Source: Candidatus Gastranaerophilales bacterium
Lineage (GTDB): Bacteria > Cyanobacteriota > Vampirovibrionia > Gastranaerophilales > Gastranaerophilaceae
Length of the DNA: 8,336 bases
Direction: 5' to 3'
Assembly: GCA_947630355.1 (NCBI GenBank)
Contig: CANRHJ010000084.1
Location: forward strand, 1-8,336
The number at the start of each line of letters is the position of its first letter. Position 1 is the first letter of the stretch. The notes beneath the pieces are model-generated. The model was not told where the DNA came from. It ran no database searches and was given only the letters and a program-made list of their open reading frames with translations. Below, piece by piece: positions 1 to 6,391 of this stretch. A program made the position numbers and the translations under genes.

Positions 1-84
1 AAGAGGGCGTAATGAGCGGAAGCGGCAGCGACAGCGAATGACAAGCCCGAATGGAGCAAAATTTAATACGAATGCGTAGGGCAA
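1..84. other. GC-rich, repeat-like leader before pyrK
   Basis: The first 60 bases are about 57% G+C by hand count, clearly above the AT-rich genes that follow. The stretch is rich in AGCG and AATG words. CGAATG occurs three times (35-40, 48-53, 69-74). Two forward frames are open from the left edge: one ends with TAG at 77-79 (25 codons, very basic), the other with TGA at 39-41. Either could be the tail of an upstream gene, but neither resembles a family I recognise. One reverse-strand frame is also open throughout. I see no convincing sigma-70 promoter, PyrR-type attenuator or terminator. A weak GCCC (45-48) / GGGC (79-82) pairing has a 30-base loop and is not persuasive. It could be a dispersed intergenic repeat or the end of an upstream gene. 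Confidence 0.4.
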
Positions 85-93
85 ATGAGCGGA
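11..93. repeat. 10-bp direct repeat flanking the leader
   Basis: The decamer AATGAGCGGA is present at 11-20 and again at 84-93. The second copy contains the ATG proposed as the pyrK start and its first codons (Met-Ser-Gly). Between the copies lie three CGAATG words. The repeat is directly visible. Whether it marks a short dispersed element, a duplication or chance in a biased sequence is unknown. Confidence 0.45.
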
Positions 94-858
94 CTAATTA
101 AAGAAAAAATGAAAAAAATATGTAAAGGAACACTCTCAAGGATAGAAAAGGTATCCTTAAATACTTATTTGATAGAAATAGACCTGCCGTATCAAATTAA
201 TGCAAAAGCAGGTCAATTTATATCAATCTGCTGCGAAGGTTTGACCCTAAGACGCCCGTTTAGCATATACTCACAAACCGATAATGTTATAGGAATATTA
301 TTTAAAGAACGCGGAAAAGGAACGGAATATATAAAATCATTAAATCAAGGAGATTTAATCGATATCATAGGTCCGCTCGGAAACGGATTTAATGTAAACA
401 ATAAAAAAGTATTACTTATAGGAGCAGGAATAGGCTCTGCACCTATGGCATTTTTAAAGACACAATTGGATAAAAAAGGAATAGAAAATTTATTTGCATC
501 AGGATTTTTAAATAAAACGGAAATTCCATCCTGCCTAAGTGTAGACAGAATTTATACAGATGATGGTTCACTGGGTGAAAAAGGCAGTATTATTACATAT
601 TTAGATAAATTGATAAAAGAATATAATCCTGAAATTATCTGCGCTTGCGGACCTGCAATAGTTTTAAAATCAGTGTCACAATCGGGAGAAAAGTACGGAA
701 TTGAAACACAAATTGCTATGGAAAAAGTAATGGCATGCGGTATTGGTGTTTGCAGAGGCTGCGTAATAAGTATAAAAAAGGGATTAGAGATAGTGAATGC
801 TACAGTATGTAAAGATGGTCCCGTATTTAGAGGGAGTGAAGTAATATGGCCGCAATAA
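85..858 (+). CDS. pyrK: Dihydroorotate dehydrogenase B, electron transfer subunit PyrK
   Basis: This is the FAD and [2Fe-2S] subunit that passes electrons from the FMN of class 1B PyrD to NAD+, in a cytoplasmic PyrD2-PyrK2 complex. The 257 residues fit the family. The FAD-binding RPFS motif is at residues 57-60 in a ferredoxin-reductase-like barrel. The NAD-binding glycine-rich segment GAGIGSAPM is at 113-121. The cluster cysteines are Cys218, Cys223, Cys226 and Cys242 (C-x4-C-x2-C-x15-C), the PyrK pattern. Its 3' end overlaps pyrD by 13 bases, matching a stoichiometric partner. The start is uncertain. ATG 85 has only a weak AGGG at 78-81 and lies inside the leader repeat. In-frame ATG 109 (residue 9) begins the segment that looks native to the family but lacks a clear ribosome binding site. 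Function is secure; the N-terminus is not. Confidence 0.94.
   Translation: MSGLIKEKMKKICKGTLSRIEKVSLNTYLIEIDLPYQINAKAGQFISICCEGLTLRRPFSIYSQTDNVIGILFKERGKGTEYIKSLNQGDLIDIIGPLGNGFNVNNKKVLLIGAGIGSAPMAFLKTQLDKKGIENLFASGFLNKTEIPSCLSVDRIYTDDGSLGEKGSIITYLDKLIKEYNPEIICACGPAIVLKSVSQSGEKYGIETQIAMEKVMACGIGVCRGCVISIKKGLEIVNATVCKDGPVFRGSEVIWPQ
831..836 (+). promoter_or_regulatory. Ribosome binding site of pyrD inside pyrK
   Basis: AGGGAG lies 9 bases before the pyrD ATG at 846, within the last codons of pyrK. It supports the choice of ATG 846 and so the 13-base overlap, which suggests coupled translation of the two partner subunits. Confidence 0.7.
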
Positions 859-1772
859 CAAATATACTTCAAACCGATTTAAACGGATTAAAACTTAAAA
901 ATCCTATAATGACAGCATCAGGGACATACGGCTATAATGATGAATATGATGAATTCATTAACGTAGCTGAACTGGGTGCCGTAATAACAAAAGCAATAAC
1001 ATTAAACCCCAGACAGGGTAATAAACATACACGAATAACAGAAACAAAAGCCGGCATGATAAACTCAATCGGACTTGAAAATGTCGGAGCAGAGATGTTT
1101 ATAAAAGAGAAACTTCCTGTGTTAAAGTCAAAGAATATTGATTTCATAGTTAATATCGGCGGTTCAACAATGGAAGAATATGTAAAAGTTGCAAAAATAA
1201 TGAATGATAATGGAGTAAAAGCAGTAGAATTAAATGTTTCATGCCCGAATGTGAAGTCAGGATGTATAGAATTCGGAGTTGACGAGGAATTGTTATATGA
1301 GCTGGTTTGCAGGGTAAGAGATGAATATAATGGCTATATGGCGGTCAAATTAACTCCGAATGTAACCTCAATAGAGAAACTGGCGCAAGCAGTGCAAAAG
1401 GCGGGAGCAAATGCCGTAAGTGCAATAAATACATTAAAAGGCAGCAGTATAAAGGTGGCGTGCCATAACGGAAGAATTGAGAAAACAACCGTAACGGGAG
1501 GATATTCCGGAATAGGAATAAAACCCGTTGCGATAGGAGCAGTAATCAGGCTGGCAGAAACAATAGATATACCAATAATCGGAATAGGCGGAATAGAAAC
1601 AACGGAAGATGTAATAGAATTTATAGCCGCAGGCGCAGATGCCGTTCAGATAGGAACGGCTAATTTTACACATCCCGATACGGCACAAAAGCTTATAAAT
1701 GGCTTAAGTGAGTATATAACAAGTAACGGATTTAAAGATTTTGAAGAATTAAAAAAAGAATTGAGGAAATAA
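846..1772 (+). CDS. pyrD: Dihydroorotate dehydrogenase class 1B, catalytic subunit PyrD
   Basis: Oxidises (S)-dihydroorotate to orotate on FMN, the fourth step of UMP synthesis; with PyrK the final acceptor is NAD+. The 308 residues match class 1B and form a TIM barrel. Visible family segments are the N-terminal TASGTYG FMN/substrate region, the NSIGLEN segment after the KAGM turn, and the SCPN motif in which Cys133 is the expected active-site base (class 1B and 1A use Cys or Ser here, class 2 Ser). The C-terminal phosphate-binding stretch contains GIGGIET followed by AGADAVQIGTA. No N-terminal membrane segment is present, which excludes the quinone-linked class 2 enzyme. pyrK immediately upstream is the expected partner. 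The stop codon shares one base with the pyrE start. Confidence 0.97.
   Translation: MAAITNILQTDLNGLKLKNPIMTASGTYGYNDEYDEFINVAELGAVITKAITLNPRQGNKHTRITETKAGMINSIGLENVGAEMFIKEKLPVLKSKNIDFIVNIGGSTMEEYVKVAKIMNDNGVKAVELNVSCPNVKSGCIEFGVDEELLYELVCRVRDEYNGYMAVKLTPNVTSIEKLAQAVQKAGANAVSAINTLKGSSIKVACHNGRIEKTTVTGGYSGIGIKPVAIGAVIRLAETIDIPIIGIGGIETTEDVIEFIAAGADAVQIGTANFTHPDTAQKLINGLSEYITSNGFKDFEELKKELRK
1763..1768 (+). promoter_or_regulatory. Ribosome binding site of pyrE inside the pyrD end
   Basis: GAGGAA ends 3 bases before the ATG at 1772, a close spacing. Stop and start overlap as TAATG, so ribosomes finishing pyrD could restart directly. Confidence 0.6.
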
Positions 1773-2347
1773 TGGAAAATGAAGTTTTAAAATTACTGGA
1801 AGAGTCGCAAGGAGTGTTGCACGGACATTTTTGTTTAACCTCAGGATTACATTCAGATATATATTTCCAGTGTGCAAAACTATATCAATATCCCGAAATT
1901 ACTGAGAAAATAGGAAAAAAACTAGCCGAGAAACTTCGTGACATTGATTTTGATACAATAATTGCACCTGCAATCGGTGCGGTTATAATAGGTTACGAAA
2001 CGGCAAAGAATGCAAAGAAACGAAATCTTTTTGTGGAAAGAAAAGACGGAGTTATGCAATTAAGGAGAGGATATACATTAAGGAAAGGTGAACGAGTAGT
2101 AATAATAGAAGATGTTATTACAACGGCAAGAACAATAAAAGAGACAATTGAGGCGATTAAAGAATTTGAGCCGGAAATTGCCGCAGTGGGATGTATAGTA
2201 GACAGAACAAAAGGTTTAACGGAATATAATATCAAGTCACTAATACAGATAGATCCGGTTGTATATAAACCGGAAGAATGCCCGTTATGTAAAGAGGGAA
2301 TACCGATAGTGAAACCGGGCAGCAGAGAAGAAAAGGCAAAAGCATAA
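1772..2347 (+). CDS. pyrE: Orotate phosphoribosyltransferase PyrE
   Basis: Transfers 5-phosphoribose from PRPP to orotate, giving OMP and pyrophosphate, the fifth step. At 191 residues it fits the short bacterial OPRT subfamily. Features seen are the N-terminal GHFxLTSGxHSD segment that contacts orotate, the central APAIGAVIIGYE core, the flexible catalytic loop beginning ERKDG at 89-93 and followed by the LRRG turn at 97-100, and a C-terminal Cys170-x2-Cys173 followed by KPGSR, seen in this subfamily. The PRPP loop reads EDVITTART (113-121). Family members usually have a Gly where Ala119 is, and often Gly or Lys at 120, so this loop is unusual. The acidic pair Glu113-Asp114 that binds the ribose hydroxyls is kept, so I expect an active enzyme. 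It overlaps both pyrD and pyrB by one base. Confidence 0.94.
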   Translation: MENEVLKLLEESQGVLHGHFCLTSGLHSDIYFQCAKLYQYPEITEKIGKKLAEKLRDIDFDTIIAPAIGAVIIGYETAKNAKKRNLFVERKDGVMQLRRGYTLRKGERVVIIEDVITTARTIKETIEAIKEFEPEIAAVGCIVDRTKGLTEYNIKSLIQIDPVVYKPEECPLCKEGIPIVKPGSREEKAKA

Positions 2348-3261
2348 TGGAACACTTGACAGATATTGAAAGTATTTCAAAAGAGGACATAACGGAAATA
2401 ATCAAACTTGCAAAAGAATTTAAGCAGGGGAGAAGGAAGTCTGATGTGGAAAACAAGACTTTGGCATTAATGTTTTATGAAAATTCAACCAGAACAAGAT
2501 GCAGTTTTGAAATAGCAGGTTTGAAGCTGGGTATGAATATAATTAATTTTGATGCGCCTCATTCTTCATTATCAAAAGGGGAAAGCTTAAAAGATACGAT
2601 AGAAAACCTTTATTTTCTGGGTGTTAATGCCGTAGTAATAAGACATTCACTTTCCGGTATAATAAATAACGTATTAAAGCAGGTAAAATATCCCATAAAA
2701 TTTATAAACGGAGGAGACGGTACCCACGCTCATCCTTCTCAAGCGTTATTAGATTATTATACAATGCTTGAGAAAATCGGTACAGTGGAGAATAAGAAGA
2801 TAGTAATAGTAGGGGATGTGGCACACAGCAGGGTTGCCAAGTCGAATATTATGCTGCTTAATAAATTTGGCGCGGATATACATTTGTGTGCACCAACATA
2901 TTTACAATTTCAAAATAAAGAAGCATTTAATGTCAAGTATCATAACAACAAGGAAGAGGCAATAGAGGGTGCAAATGTAGTTATGCTGTTAAGGGTTCAA
3001 AATGAACGCCATGAAAAAGAAGGGTATCCTGACTCCGGTGAATATAAAAGGTTATACGAAACGGATAGTGAACTGTTAAAGAAATATGCCGCAAAGGATG
3101 TAATATTAATGCATCCCGGTCCTGCTAACAGAAATATAGAAGTATCATCGGAATTATTAGATAACCGTGTAGGTAAAACAATACTTGAACAAGCACAAAA
3201 CGGAGTATATGTCAGAATGGCAATACTTAATATGCTTGAGGGAAAAGGGAAAGAGGTATAA
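2347..3261 (+). CDS. pyrB: Aspartate carbamoyltransferase catalytic subunit PyrB
   Basis: Condenses carbamoyl phosphate with aspartate to N-carbamoyl-aspartate, the second step. The 304 residues are close to the family length (about 305-311). The carbamoyl-phosphate loop Ser47-Thr48-Arg49-Thr50-Arg51 lies in FYENSTRTR. The loop carrying Ser74 and Lys77, borrowed by the neighbouring subunit in the trimer, is present. HPSQALLD in the middle contacts substrate, and the aspartate-side HPGPANRN and the C-terminal GVYVRMAI helix are intact. There is no ornithine-carbamoyltransferase signature in the second domain. No pyrI regulatory gene is adjacent, so a Bacillus-type unregulated trimer is likely. 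The start at 2347 shares a base with the pyrE stop (TAATG) and has only a weak AAGG at 2335-2338, so translation probably depends on coupling to pyrE. Confidence 0.96.
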   Translation: MEHLTDIESISKEDITEIIKLAKEFKQGRRKSDVENKTLALMFYENSTRTRCSFEIAGLKLGMNIINFDAPHSSLSKGESLKDTIENLYFLGVNAVVIRHSLSGIINNVLKQVKYPIKFINGGDGTHAHPSQALLDYYTMLEKIGTVENKKIVIVGDVAHSRVAKSNIMLLNKFGADIHLCAPTYLQFQNKEAFNVKYHNNKEEAIEGANVVMLLRVQNERHEKEGYPDSGEYKRLYETDSELLKKYAAKDVILMHPGPANRNIEVSSELLDNRVGKTILEQAQNGVYVRMAILNMLEGKGKEV

Positions 3262-4533
3262 ATGCTTCTTAAAAATGCCAGAATAATAAATCCTGAAACG
3301 AATTTGGATAAAATATCAGACATAAGGACAGAGGAAGATAAGATAAAAGAAGTTGGTGAAAATCTGCAGCCCGAAGGTGAAGAGGTAATAGATTTAACGG
3401 GAAAGACGGTAACGCCGGGTTTGGTGGATATGCACTGTCATCTGAGGGAACCGGGATTTAATGCCAAAGAGACCATAAAAACCGGCATATTAGCGGCAAT
3501 AAACGGCGGATATACGGCAATATGTCCTATGGCAAATACAAATCCGGTTGTTGATAATCCCTCAACATTGATATATGTAATCAATAGAGCGAAAGAAGTC
3601 AGTGATATAGGGTTTTATCCTATTTGTGCCGTAACAAAAGGGTTGGGAAACGAAAAAATCGTAAATGTTTCGGAATTGCTTGATAATGGAGCAATAGCAT
3701 TTTCGGATGACGGCAGACCAATTGAAAATATGCGTTTACTTAGAGAGGCGTTGAAATATATTAACTCCCATAATGCAATAATAATTTCACATTCTGAAGA
3801 TTCGACTCTTGCATTTGGCGGGTGCATAAATGAAGGTAAGGTTTCGGAGAAACTCGGATTAAAAGGGATACCGTCTTTAACGGAATCTTTAGCTATAGCG
3901 AGAGAACTTGAAACAGTAAGAAGTATAGACGGAAGGTATCATTTTGCACATGTTTCAACAAAGCGTTCCGTTGAGTTAATTCGCCGCGCAAAACAGGAGG
4001 GGCTAAACGTGACAGCAGAGACGGCTCCTCATTATTTTTCACTGACACAAGACGATATAAAAGATTATGATGCTAAATATAAAGTAAATCCTCCGTTAAG
4101 GACAAATGAAGATAAAGAAGCAATAATAGAAGGTTTAAAAGACGGAACAATAGATGTAATAGCAACGGACCATGCACCGCATACGGTTCAGGAGAAGTTG
4201 ATGCCGATACAAAATGCGCCTATGGGGATTGCCGGATTTGAAACATCTTTAGGATTAACTCTGACAAATCTGGTACATACGGGGAAATTAACACTTATTG
4301 AAGCGATAGAGAAACTTTCGTATGCTCCCTCGTGTATACTGAATTTAAGTAATCAGGGGAAAATAGAACCGGGAGCTCAGGCAAATTTAACGGTTATGGA
4401 TTTAAATGAGGAATGGACAGTGAAAGCATCCGAGTTTAAATCAAAATGCAGAATTTCACCATTTGACGGTATGAAGTTAAAAGGAAAGGTGAAAATGACA
4501 ATAATTAAAGGTAAAATATACAATATAGGATAA
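3262..4533 (+). CDS. pyrC: Dihydroorotase PyrC, class I (active type)
   Basis: Reversibly cyclises N-carbamoyl-aspartate to dihydroorotate, the third step, in a zinc amidohydrolase TIM barrel flanked by a small beta-sandwich from both termini. The 423 residues match class I. Metal and substrate residues are all visible: His58 and His60 in HCHLREPG, the bridging Asp150 in SDDG, His177 in SHSED, His230 in HVST and the catalytic Asp303 in TDHAPH. The DMHCHLREPG signature and NANTNP-like segment (here MANTNP, 90-95) are kept, so this is not a non-catalytic PyrC-like partner of ATCase, which would have lost these histidines. The ATG follows the pyrB stop with no gap, preceded by AGAGG at 3252-3256, 5 bases before the start. 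Confidence 0.96.
   Translation: MLLKNARIINPETNLDKISDIRTEEDKIKEVGENLQPEGEEVIDLTGKTVTPGLVDMHCHLREPGFNAKETIKTGILAAINGGYTAICPMANTNPVVDNPSTLIYVINRAKEVSDIGFYPICAVTKGLGNEKIVNVSELLDNGAIAFSDDGRPIENMRLLREALKYINSHNAIIISHSEDSTLAFGGCINEGKVSEKLGLKGIPSLTESLAIARELETVRSIDGRYHFAHVSTKRSVELIRRAKQEGLNVTAETAPHYFSLTQDDIKDYDAKYKVNPPLRTNEDKEAIIEGLKDGTIDVIATDHAPHTVQEKLMPIQNAPMGIAGFETSLGLTLTNLVHTGKLTLIEAIEKLSYAPSCILNLSNQGKIEPGAQANLTVMDLNEEWTVKASEFKSKCRISPFDGMKLKGKVKMTIIKGKIYNIG
4527..4530 (+). promoter_or_regulatory. Ribosome binding site of the pyrF-carA fusion
   Basis: AGGA lies 8 bases upstream of ATG 4539 and overlaps the last codons of pyrC. It is a normally spaced site and supports this start, which gives PyrF its usual N-terminus. 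Confidence 0.6.
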
Positions 4534-4538
4534 ATAAA

Positions 4539-6374
4539 ATGCAAATAAGACCCGAAATCAAAGAGAAAATAGTGTTAGCACTGGATGTGGATACGGTAGA
4601 AGAAGCGAAATCGCTTATTACCGAGCTAAAAGATTATGTAGGAGTATTTAAAATCGGACTCCAAATGTATACAGGTAACGGATATGAAATTTTTAATTTT
4701 ATGAAAGAACAAAACATAAAGTTTTTCTTTGACGTAAAACTTCATGATATACCAAATACGGTGGCAAAGGCAGCCGGGAATATAGTAAGGCACGGTGCTT
4801 CGTTTTTTAACCTGCATACGACAGGCGGTGAGGAAATGATGAGAATGGCATCCGAAACGGCAATAAATACCGCCAAAGAGCTTGGAATGCCTAATCCGGT
4901 AATTCTGGGAGTAACCGTACTGACAAGTATTTCGGAAGAGAATTTACAAAAGGAATTAAAGGTGCCGTATAAGCCGAATGATTATGCTCTTCATTTAGCG
5001 CTAATGGCAAAAAAAGCGGGACTTGACGGAGTAGTTGCAAGTGTATGGGAAGCAAAAAAGATAAAAAACGCATGCGGAAAAGATTTTAAAATTTTATGTC
5101 CCGGTATACGTCCGGAGTGGTCAAATAAGAATGATCAAAAACGTTTGGCAACGCCTTCCCGTGCAATTAAAGAAGGTGCTGATTATTTAGTTATCGGGCG
5201 TGCAGTTACGTCTGCAGAAAATAGGCTGAAGGCTATTCAAATGATATACGAGGAGATTGAAAATGCGCTTTTGACTCAAAATAAATCTTATGCTGCATCA
5301 AAAGGAAGGTTAATACTTGAAAACGGGATGATATTTGAAGGAGAGTCAATAGGAGCGGATGGTACATCGTACGGAGAAATTGTTTTTAATACTTCAATGG
5401 TTGGTTATCAGGAAATATTAACAGACCCCTCTTATGCGGGACAGACCATAGTTATGACATATCCTGAAATAGGTAACTACGGGATAAATAAAGATGATTT
5501 TGAAAGCGGGAAAATTCATGCAAAAGGGTTTATCGTAAAAAATCTTTGTGAGCATGAATCACATTATAAAAGTTATACGTCTTTAAGTGATTATTTAAAA
5601 CAAAATAATATTGTGGGTTTAAAAGGAATAGATACAAGGTATCTTACACAAATTATACGGAATTTCGGAGCTATGAACTGCGCAATAACAACAGGCGATA
5701 TTACACCCGAAATCAAACAAAAGATGAAGGAATACAGAATAAGTAAAAATATAACTCTTGATGTAACGACGTACAAAATAGAGAAATTTTCCGGAAGCGG
5801 AATAAAACTTGCGATAATAGATATGGGGATAAAAAAGAGCATACTGGATAATTTCAGGGCCTTGAACTGTGATATAACGGTATTTCCGGCAGATGTAAAA
5901 TCAGCAGAAATACTGGACGGTAAATTTGATGCGGTATTAATATCAAACGGACCGGGAAATCCCGAAGATGCGGTGCAGGCAATAGAAACCGCAAAAGAAT
6001 TATTAGGGAAAATAAGGATATACGGAATATGTCTGGGGCATCAAATATTATCAATAGCTTTAGGTGCAAAGACCTTCAAACTAAAATACGGTCACAGAGG
6101 CGGAAATCATCCGGTTATAAATATACAAACCGATGAAATATTTATAACATCGCAAAACCATAACTACGCAGTTGATGAAAAGACACTCCCCGACAATACA
6201 AAAGTAACATATATAAATTTAAACGATAAAACGATAGAAGGTATAAGCTGCGAACAATATAAAATAAAGACGGTACAGTTCCATCCCGAATTAACAGCAG
6301 GGCCATATGATGCAAATAAGGTAATAAGAAGCTGGATTCAAGAAGTTGAACAAAGTAAAACATATACAGTGTAG
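4539..6374 (+). CDS. pyrF-carA: Fused orotidine-5'-phosphate decarboxylase / carbamoyl-phosphate synthetase small subunit
   Basis: One 611-codon frame encodes two complete enzymes. Residues 1 to about 242 are a type 1 OMP decarboxylase (OMP to UMP, last step): LALDVD at the N-terminus, Lys38 in KIGLQ, the catalytic DVKLHD with Asp65, Lys67 and Asp70, and the phosphate-binding PGIRP and GR near the end. Residues about 255-611 are CarA, which takes ammonia from glutamine and passes it to CarB. Its N-terminal domain starts at KGRLILENG, and its class I glutamine amidotransferase domain carries the triad Cys498 (GICLGHQ), His582 and Glu584 (QFHPE). Each half has the usual free-standing length (about 240 and 355), joined by about a dozen residues containing QNKSYAAS. 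No catalytic residue is missing. carB follows after 17 bases, as expected for CarA. I know PyrE-PyrF and CarA-CarB fusions, but not a characterised PyrF-CarA one. A base miscall removing a stop is the main alternative. Confidence 0.93.
   Translation: MQIRPEIKEKIVLALDVDTVEEAKSLITELKDYVGVFKIGLQMYTGNGYEIFNFMKEQNIKFFFDVKLHDIPNTVAKAAGNIVRHGASFFNLHTTGGEEMMRMASETAINTAKELGMPNPVILGVTVLTSISEENLQKELKVPYKPNDYALHLALMAKKAGLDGVVASVWEAKKIKNACGKDFKILCPGIRPEWSNKNDQKRLATPSRAIKEGADYLVIGRAVTSAENRLKAIQMIYEEIENALLTQNKSYAASKGRLILENGMIFEGESIGADGTSYGEIVFNTSMVGYQEILTDPSYAGQTIVMTYPEIGNYGINKDDFESGKIHAKGFIVKNLCEHESHYKSYTSLSDYLKQNNIVGLKGIDTRYLTQIIRNFGAMNCAITTGDITPEIKQKMKEYRISKNITLDVTTYKIEKFSGSGIKLAIIDMGIKKSILDNFRALNCDITVFPADVKSAEILDGKFDAVLISNGPGNPEDAVQAIETAKELLGKIRIYGICLGHQILSIALGAKTFKLKYGHRGGNHPVINIQTDEIFITSQNHNYAVDEKTLPDNTKVTYINLNDKTIEGISCEQYKIKTVQFHPELTAGPYDANKVIRSWIQEVEQSKTYTV
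5250..5274 (+). other. PyrF/CarA junction with internal initiation-like signal
   Basis: At the domain boundary GAGGAG (5250-5255) precedes ATG at 5263, a near-ideal ribosome binding spacing of 7 bases. That ATG is in the +1 frame and reaches TGA at 5272-5274 after only three codons. In the main frame, TTG 5271 (Leu245) lies 15 bases after GAGGAG and could in principle start a separate CarA, though the spacing is long. The GAGGAG also simply encodes Glu-Glu. It may be a relic of formerly separate genes or chance. Confidence 0.3.
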
Positions 6375-6384
6375 AGGAAAGAGA
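6374..6384 (+). promoter_or_regulatory. Ribosome binding region of carB
   Basis: A purine-rich run begins with GAGGAAA at the TAG stop of the fusion gene and continues to GAGA at 6381-6384, 7 bases before the carB ATG at 6392. The nearer GAGA has normal spacing; the stronger GAGGAA is somewhat distant. Confidence 0.5.
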
Positions 6385-6391
6385 TAGAAAA

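Noticed and set aside
2..79. Open 25-codon frame ending TAG at 77-79, a possible C-terminus of an upstream gene
   Set aside because: It is short, very basic and repeat-derived, a second forward frame (stop 39-41) and a reverse frame are equally open, and no family is recognisable, so I did not call a CDS.
45..82. GCCC/GGGC inverted pair as a terminator or attenuator hairpin
   Set aside because: Only four base pairs around a 30-base loop with no following T run; too weak to support.
552..872. Minus-strand open frames across the operon, including this one of 106 codons
   Set aside because: They lie opposite well-supported conserved genes, have no family resemblance and arise from codon bias on the sense strand.
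2347..3261. Ornithine carbamoyltransferase instead of PyrB
   Set aside because: The aspartate-side HPGPANRN motif, the 304-residue length and the pyrimidine operon context fit aspartate carbamoyltransferase, and the ornithine-binding signature is absent.
3262..4533. PyrC as a catalytically dead dihydroorotase-like subunit of ATCase
   Set aside because: His58, His60, Asp150, His177, His230 and Asp303 are all present, so it should be an active enzyme.
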